Part shown: positions 58,669 through 64,000 of the stretch, piece after piece
Position numbering within the stretch: the first letter of the stretch is position 1
Layout: the number at the start of each line of letters is the position of its first letter
Origin: Vinca minor
Lineage: Eukaryota; Streptophyta; Magnoliopsida; Gentianales; Apocynaceae
Assembly (NCBI GenBank): GCA_026122235.1
Contig: JAOCZM010000227.1
Span: 4,898,001 to 4,962,000 of the forward strand
Reading direction: 5' to 3'
Length of the DNA: 64,000 bases
Notes under the pieces: generated by a model
Told to the model about the DNA's origin: nothing
The model's input: the letters and a program-made list of their open reading frames with translations, nothing else
The model's database searches: none
Translations under genes and position numbers: made by a program

Positions 58669-58733
58669 GACCTGGTGGTTCAGAATTCTCTCCACATTTT
58701 GTACTGATGTGGTCAGTTCTGAACCTGATCCAT
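58669..58733. repeat. MITE family C fragment
   Basis: GACCTGGTGGTTCAGAATTC and GATGTGGTCAGTTCTGAACC are family C arms without the outer ends. Confidence 0.6.
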
Positions 58734-59183
58734 AAAAAAAAATACAAAAATAGTTATAAAAATAAACAAATAATGGTGATATTGTAATGATAATGGTGAT
58801 GATTTTCATGCAAAGTAAGGGATTTTCCTTAGTATATTGTCAGAAGAGAGCAGCCTTTTTCTTGGGGTTTCTTTTCTTTTTTCCTTTATCCTTTTTCTAT
58901 ATATATTCTTCTTTTCTTTGCTTTTCCAACATGGGGTTGTTGAACACAGTTAGTTTCAGTTGAGCCATCAGATCTTAGGAAGCATTTTTTTCAGTGTTGA
59001 AAAAGATGGATAAAGAGAAATGAAATTGTAGGAATAATTGATGGTCCCTTTGGTGGCCAACTTATTCAAAAGAACTTGAGGAGGGATAGGCTATAGGCTT
59101 CAAGTAGTGATGATGATGATGATAGTGATTTTGTCTGTGGGAGAGCTTTTTTTTGTTTTTCATGTTTATGGGATTATGTTACA

Positions 59184-59320
59184 GTCTGAGATTCTTGGTC
59201 ACATATTCAAATTATTCTCAAATTTAAACAAAATTATCTATAATTTAGTATTTGAAAATTTATTTTCAGACTCTATTAAAAAAGAGTTTGAGTTTAAAAC
59301 ACAGACCAGACCCAATTCAA
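59184..59320. repeat. Family D repeat copy, degenerate
   Basis: CAGTCTGAGATTCTTGG, AGACTCTATTAAAAAAGAGTTTGAG and CAGACCAGACCCAATTCAAG follow the family D order. It lies just downstream of the NAC gene stop codon, likely in its 3' UTR. Confidence 0.5.
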
Positions 59321-59346
59321 GTACACTCTATGTTGTTTTTTTGCTT

Positions 59347-62300
59347 CTACCCATGATGATCCGGGTTGTCAGGATCAGGCCAGAAGTTGGAGTACTTCAA
59401 CCATTCTGCTTCTTGTTGGTTTGCCATGGATGACTCCTGCAACAACATAAATATTCAACAACCATGACATAATTAAAGCTTCAAACTTAGCTACAGTTGC
59501 TAGCTATAGCTTTAAATAGTTGTCTTTTTAGAAAAAAAAAATTTATTATCGAGCAAGAGGATGTCTAACTTCGGGAAATATGGTAATGAGTTGGAAGTGT
59601 TACGGTAAATGCGTTAACTTTTCCTTGACGACTATAAAAGACTGACTAATATTGCTTTATTTAGATAGTATGTCGTTTTAAAACTAAATGCAAGATTGCA
59701 TATTTGGGAATCTTACTATATTCTTTTTTTTTTTTTTTGTGACAATGCTCCATCACGAGTGTCTTATTGACTAATCATAGAGTCTTGAGGAAGGAAAAAA
59801 TCGCGAGATATACCTTAGTGGATCAAAGGTCCCCTAGAGGTGTACGTACATACACTAGTGCACACAAAGGGCAAATCCCGAACATCAAGAAGAATTCGAA
59901 CTCGCTGCAGACGAAACTTATCTCTACTTAATCCACCATTGAGCTATGCCCCTATTATTCTTTTTTCCTAGGGTAGGGTACACTGAAGAAAAATCTTTTT
60001 AGGTACGTACCATTGCTGTGTACATTTGATTGATGTGTTTTTCACTGTGAAGATATAGACTTTATAGTCTTTGGCTCTTTAATTAAGCAACAATTACAGA
60101 CAGCCTTTATATCACTTTTAGTTTCTTTTTGAATTTTTCTGAAGTTATGTATGTATTGTTCAAAAGAAGAGGAAAGTAAAGGCTTATTATGGAATCTTTC
60201 CCCAAACAATGCATGGGATGTGTCCTACTTCTATACTCATGACAAACAATTTTTATACGCTGATAAAAATTTCAAACAAAAATTATATGACTGCAATGCA
60301 AAAATCAAAATTACCTAAAACAACCAGACAAATTAAAGGTCCCAAAGATGGGAATAGGATGGTGAAATAAAGAGAAAAAAAAGTTTACGCATGCATAAAA
60401 GCAGTAGTAGGACAATTATTATCTTAATTCACACTAGACATATCATTTCCTTTCATACAAATTTTTAAAAAAATAAATTGTGAATTTCCTTCTTTAGTTA
60501 CGTGGTCATAATCAAAATGATTTTTCATATCAAGTGATTTCTTTCTTGTTTGGTAACCCAGACTTTTAGAGCATAAATGCATAAAAGAAAAAAGAGAATA
60601 AAGAGAAAAAGGAAAAGGGTTATAGTTCCTTTCTTTATTTTAAGATAATATTAATGCATGGATCGTGTAGAATATCAATCCCATATCCTTTACAACCGGA
60701 AAAATATCTTATATTTTATATTTGTGTCATTTTTCTCTATCTCGGGTGAAAATCGTCTGTACATGTACTCATTCTTGTGCCCTAACCAATAAGAATTCGT
60801 CATGTAATTTTTTTTAAATTATATATACACATGGTGAATTGTGATTGGTTGAGCACATGAATGAGTATACATACGGGTACAGGCGATTATTTGCCCTCTA
60901 TCCCAGTAATAATATTTTGTCAAGTGTATTGTTTTTTCATTGATTTCACCATTTTTTTAGGTTGTAATTCTTTTTCAAAAAACCTGAGTTTTGACACATT
61001 ATTATTAATAGGGATATTCTCTTCCGTTTTCAACCCCTTCTTTAAATTTTTTTTTCTTTTTAATTTTAATTAAAATAATAATATTTACATTCTATATTTA
61101 GTTTCTTACGCTCCCTTGACCCTTCATCTTATTTTCTAAATGAAAGACCTAAATACCTCAAAGTTAATAAAACCAATTCAAACCTTAATACCTGAAAATA
61201 GTTGAGGTATTAAAGTCTCTTTTCATTTATAAATAAAGAGGAATTGAACGTAATAAACTAAATATGAAAAAATTCAATCTTAGAACCATTCTTCGGGAAG
61301 GTTTTCACAATCCCTCACATGAATTTGAGTGGTGCCTACTTGTAAATATGGGTTCCGCTCAATTAATGTGAAAGGTTATGGGACCATTATACGAAGTACG
61401 ATTTTAGGATTGAGTTACCCCTAAATATGGAGTACAGATATTATTTTTCATTAATTATTAATGCAGTTTATTAATGTGGGAACCTTATTCACTGGTTACG
61501 ATAATTTTTTTAATTATTAAGTTTATATACAGACACATCCAAAAGATAAGTTTTGAGATGGGGTAAAAAAGTTGTGGCACTCACTTCTTTGATGTCAGTA
61601 CTAGATGTGCACCCCATAATGAGCTCCTCCAATCCAGAAGCAGACCTTCCTCCCAATTTATGATGTTGTTGCTGCTGAGGTTGCTGCTGCCGAAAGACAA
61701 AATACAATAATTTAGTTTCAGATCAAAACAAGACATAATCATCCATATGATCTTGTATTGTCTGTAAGAAAACTAGAATTGATGTAGAAAGTGAAAACAT
61801 AATTACTCCCACTAATCCATATTATACGTTGTTAAGAACATGTACGAAAAAAATTTAGAAAGCAAAATACAAGGTATTTTATTAGTCAAAATATCAATAT
61901 TACTCTCTTAAATAGAAATAGTGCTGTTGGGTATAATTGAATTAAGTCTCAGTCTGAGATTCCTGGCCTCAGTTTTAGACTAGTCTCAAACTCAAAATTC
62001 TTCATAGATTAGTGCTTGAGGTTTCATTTACAGACTCAATCCAAAGAAATATGGGTCTTAGTTTGAGTCTCAACCCAGATCAGACTCAATCCAAATATAT
62101 CTTTTGACTAACAAAAATACATTGTCTTTTGTTTCCTTGATCTTCTCTGCATTTTCTAAACTAATTACATTATGAAATGAAGGTAATACGTGTTTGTCCC
62201 TATGCTGACAAAGAAAATTCATCAACATCAATCCCTATATACTTCCTCCATAACTTTACTTTACTTTTTCTTTCTTTAATAGTGATTCCCTCCAGTTTAA

Positions 62301-63218
62301 CCTTAGAAACACAAAATAAATTTTGGGTTCAGTCATTGTAATGTAGTCATGTAAATAGTTAGCCACTAGCTATTTTGGGGACTCATTAGTAAAGGGACCA
62401 CATTTTTTTTTTAATAACTGTACAAATTTTTTATTCACTAATCTTATTATAGTAGGGCCGTAAAAAAGGGCAAATAATCGTCTGTACTCATCTATCTATG
62501 TACTCATTCCTATGCCCAACATATCACAATTCACTATGTATATATAATTTAAAAAAATAATCACATGGCAATTTATTATTGGTTGAGCACAGGAATGGGG
62601 GAAAGTCTGACATGGGGCGGATCCAATGGGTCCGGCTCCACACTCATCTCACATAATTTTAGACATGACCCACTTGCAGGGTAAGTCCCGTAGGCCTTCA
62701 TATCTAACAGGTACTCACAAGGACCGTCTCATAACAAATTTTTCCCAGGAATAGATATATAGACGGGTACAAACGATTTTCACCCGTAAAAACACGTGAG
62801 GGAGGGAGGCATGTAGCTATGACTAATAGTTAGATTGAGAATAATCTTATTTTACAGTTTAGGTAACAACTTAATAGTCGTGTATGTGTATCTGAGTGGT
62901 GAGTGGTAGTTGAAGAGACATACATACCTGAAAATTTTGATTTTGCAGCAAGAGGCGGGAAACATGGAAGGAGTCGTCTTCGAGGATGACAGAGGTGTGA
63001 TGAAGAGAAGGAGGAGGAGCGATAATGGTGGATATGGAGTGACAAGGCATTGTAATGTGGAATGCTGCACTTGCCAACTGCTGTTGTTGCTGTTGCTGTT
63101 GCTGATGATGAGGGTCAAGGGGAGAAGTCACGTGAGTTTGATCAGGAATGTCACGATCATCGCACGTGACTGCTGCTGCTGCTGCTTCCCTTGCAAATGA
63201 AGCTTCCGAAATTCCAGC
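59347..63218 (-). CDS. Probable NAC transcription factor, C-terminal exons (partial)
   Basis: Three exons on the minus strand, 63218-62928 (97 codons), 61686-61585 (34) and 59436-59347 (29 plus stop), join in phase 0 with good splice sites. Their order is AGISEASFAREAAAA, a glutamine run (HHQQQQQQQQQL), AAFHITMPCHSISTII, HHTSVILEDDSFHVSRLLL, then QQPQQQQHHKLGGRSASGL, EELIMGCTSSTDIKE, and finally EAEWLKYSNFWPDPDNPDHHG-type ending. From memory this matches the long activation-region tail of NAC075/NAC099-like proteins, which regulate flowering time and secondary wall genes. The DNA-binding NAC domain would be encoded right of the window, so family assignment is an inference. Introns (2.1 and 1.2 kb) are loaded with a SINE and MITEs. 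Confidence 0.65.
59727..59953 (-). mobile_element. tRNA-derived SINE (family 3) in a NAC intron
   Basis: On the minus strand: GGGGCATAGCTCAATGGTGG (A box), GCAGCGAGTTCGAATTC (B box), then a unique body with GTACGTACACCTCTAGGGGACC and a terminal poly-A. TATTCTTTTTT is present on both sides, a likely target-site duplication. Body differs from families 1 and 2. Confidence 0.8.
60744..60896. repeat. Foldback MITE family B in a NAC intron
   Basis: Left end GGGTGAAAATCGTCTGTACA, right end inverse (ACGGGTACAGGCGATTATTTGCCC). Flanks TCTATCTC / TCTATCCC suggest an 8 bp duplication with one mismatch. Confidence 0.85.
61267..61420. repeat. Foldback MITE family A in a NAC intron
   Basis: Left end AAAAAATTCAATCTTAG and right end inverse (TTAGGATTGAGTTACCC). 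CTAAATATG stands at both borders (61258-61266, 61421-61429), a perfect 9 bp duplication, pointing to the Mutator superfamily. Confidence 0.88.
61802..62188. repeat. Stowaway-like MITE interrupted by family D
   Basis: The outer parts (ATTACTCCCACTAATCC ... ATTACTCTCTTAAATAGAAATAGTG and TCTTTTGACTAACAAAAATACATTG ... ATGAAATGAAGGTAATAC) form one element like 42846-43080. A family D repeat sits in the middle at about 61927-62099. Confidence 0.75.
61927..62099. repeat. Family D repeat nested in a Stowaway-like MITE
   Basis: TTGGGTATAATTGAATTAAGTC at the left and AGACTCAATCCAAATA at the right are imperfectly inverse. The interior has CAGTCTGAGATTCCTGG, GACTAGTCTCAAACTCAAAATTC and GTCTTAGTTTGAGTCTC. 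Confidence 0.65.
62468..62785. repeat. Foldback MITE family B interrupted by family A
   Basis: Outer ends GGGCAAATAATCGTCTGTAC and (inverse) GTACAAACGATTTTCACCC belong to family B. The right arm is split after GAGCACAGGAAT by a family A element (62597 to about 62745) and resumes at AGGAATAGATATATAGACGGG. Flanks GTAAAAAA / GTAAAAAC give an 8 bp duplication of the outer element. Confidence 0.88.
62597..62745. repeat. Foldback MITE family A nested in family B
   Basis: CAGGAAT precedes (62590-62596) and follows (62746-62752) the insert, extending to 9 bp with one mismatch (CACAGGAAT / CCCAGGAAT). The insert has family A landmarks: GGTCCGGCTCCACACTCATC, GACCCACTTGCAGGGTAAG and CTCACAAGGACCGTCTC. 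Confidence 0.88.
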
Positions 63219-63242
63219 CTGCTACCACACAATAAATCAGGA

Positions 63243-63395
63243 TAACTCATGAACACTAAGACCATTTTCGTGGGACTGACTTTTACAATATACTCATATG
63301 AATTGAGTGGAACTTACCTATGCAAGTAAGTTCGATCCAATTAATGCGAGAGACTGTGGGGTTAGTATCACAAAGACGTACTATCCACAAATCAT
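63243..63395. repeat. Foldback MITE family A
   Basis: TTTTCGTGGGACTGACTTTTAC and GGGGTTAGTATCACAAAGACG are inverse. The arms ACTCATATGAATTGAGTGG and CCAATTAATGCGAGAG surround a CTTACCTATGCAAGTAAG loop hairpin. It lies just beyond the partial NAC exon, in the next intron. Confidence 0.75.
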
Positions 63396-63763
63396 TATTG
63401 AAGATAAGAGACTATGGACCCCCTTACGTCGTAATACATTGTTTTTCCATCTACAAGGGTAGCCCAATTAATTCGAGGATGGCAGATTGTGTACAACATT
63501 GTTTTTCCTATTTTTCTTCTGGTGGGCGAACCACGTCTGACTCTATATTTATATATAATATATTTTTAGTTTAGGTTAGCTGACAGTTAATATCAAACAA
63601 GTTTTGGTATGGTTTTCACCTCTCTCTATAGTAGTACTACATTTTCTAGCTCTATGCGTATGGGAAAAGCAAGCGTTACATTTTTCGTGCTTTTTTCTTA
63701 CATTTTTCATGCTTTTTTCTCACTCACTCATTCACATGCATCTTCTATCTATTCTCATCTAAA

Positions 63764-63918
63764 AGGTCACTCAATCCTAAGCCTTCTTTATAAGACTGGG
63801 TCTACAGTCCCTTCATCTGAATTGAACGGAGTCGATATCTACAGATAGGTCCCGTCCAATCCATATGAGTTGATTGTGGGACCAGTCTCACAAGAACAGT
63901 CTAGGATTGAATTTTCCC
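63764..63918. repeat. Foldback MITE family A
   Basis: Left end GGTCACTCAATCCTAAG, right end inverse (TCTAGGATTGAATTTTCCC). AGACTGGGTCTACAGTCCC pairs with GGGACCAGTCTCACAAGAAC, and the loop carries CGATATCTACAGATAGG. Confidence 0.85.
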
Positions 63919-64000
63919 TAAAAAAGCTAATTACAATTTCTTTTCCTTATTTTTTTCCTCCCTCTTTTTCGGGCTAAAACTAAGAAGAATGAAAGAATGA

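Noticed and set aside
62830..63200. Several alternative frames across the glutamine-rich exon
   Set aside because: Only the frame with QQQ and the SISTII/HHTSVILEDDSFHVSR segment joins in phase to the other two exons.

Overview
This window is nuclear DNA from a flowering plant, most likely a eudicot, though I cannot name the species. The grounds are intron-split genes with canonical GT-AG junctions, plant-specific families (a plant profilin, plant-type SPT5, PTPMT1/DSP-type phosphatase, a NAC C-terminus, plant mobile domain genes) and an AT-rich intergenic space full of MITEs, SINEs and decayed LTR retrotransposons. All gene models below were built by hand from the six-frame translation plus splice sites; there is no transcript evidence.

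Host genes, left to right: Derlin-1-type ER protein (6701-10476, +, 7 exons, 242 aa); profilin (23869-25233, +, 3 exons, 133 aa); transcription elongation factor SPT5 (28698-35106, -, 17 exons, 823 aa, with an unusually short C-terminus); an intronless RING-H2 E3 ligase-like protein (39046-39591, -, 181 aa); a PTPMT1/DSP-type phosphatase (42219-45279, +, 6 exons, 294 aa); and the last three coding exons of a probable NAC transcription factor (59347-63218, -), whose NAC domain would lie beyond the right edge.

Mobile DNA, left to right: LINE reverse transcriptase remnant (1-480); palindromic MITEs and AT-rich imperfect tandem repeats (0.5-6 kb); SINE (11.4 kb); Ty3/gypsy gag-protease remnant (12.47-13.69 kb); a 9.1 kb Mutator-like element (14132-23278) that carries a plant mobile domain (PMD) gene and is itself broken by two retrotransposon insertions; a 2.07 kb long-TIR element (26344-28410) between profilin and the 3' end of SPT5; a 282 bp miniature relative of the PMD element (35345-35626); a 930 bp TIR element (40223-41152); a MITE with an internal GAACATG minisatellite (41.3-41.9 kb); a GAATTC-rich MITE (46.2-46.7 kb); a CACTA-type element (47892-49810) with a SINE inside; a gag-only copia-type LTR element (51380-53197); a 3.0 kb PMD element (53368-56369); and, from 56.4 kb to the end, a dense field of small foldback MITEs, many in the introns of the NAC gene, with elements nested inside other elements.

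The most interesting structure is the PMD transposon family. Three members of very different size (9.1 kb, 3.0 kb, 0.28 kb) lie within about 42 kb, share related terminal inverted repeats, have 9-10 bp flanking duplications typical of Mutator elements, and carry PMD coding sequence but no recognisable transposase. In at least two of them the subterminal repeats contain a GC-rich hairpin built from TGACGTGGCA-type (bZIP hexamer) motifs. The second point of interest is the SPT5 gene: all 17 exons join in frame, but the protein stops inside the C-terminal repeat region, about 290 bp from a long-TIR transposon.
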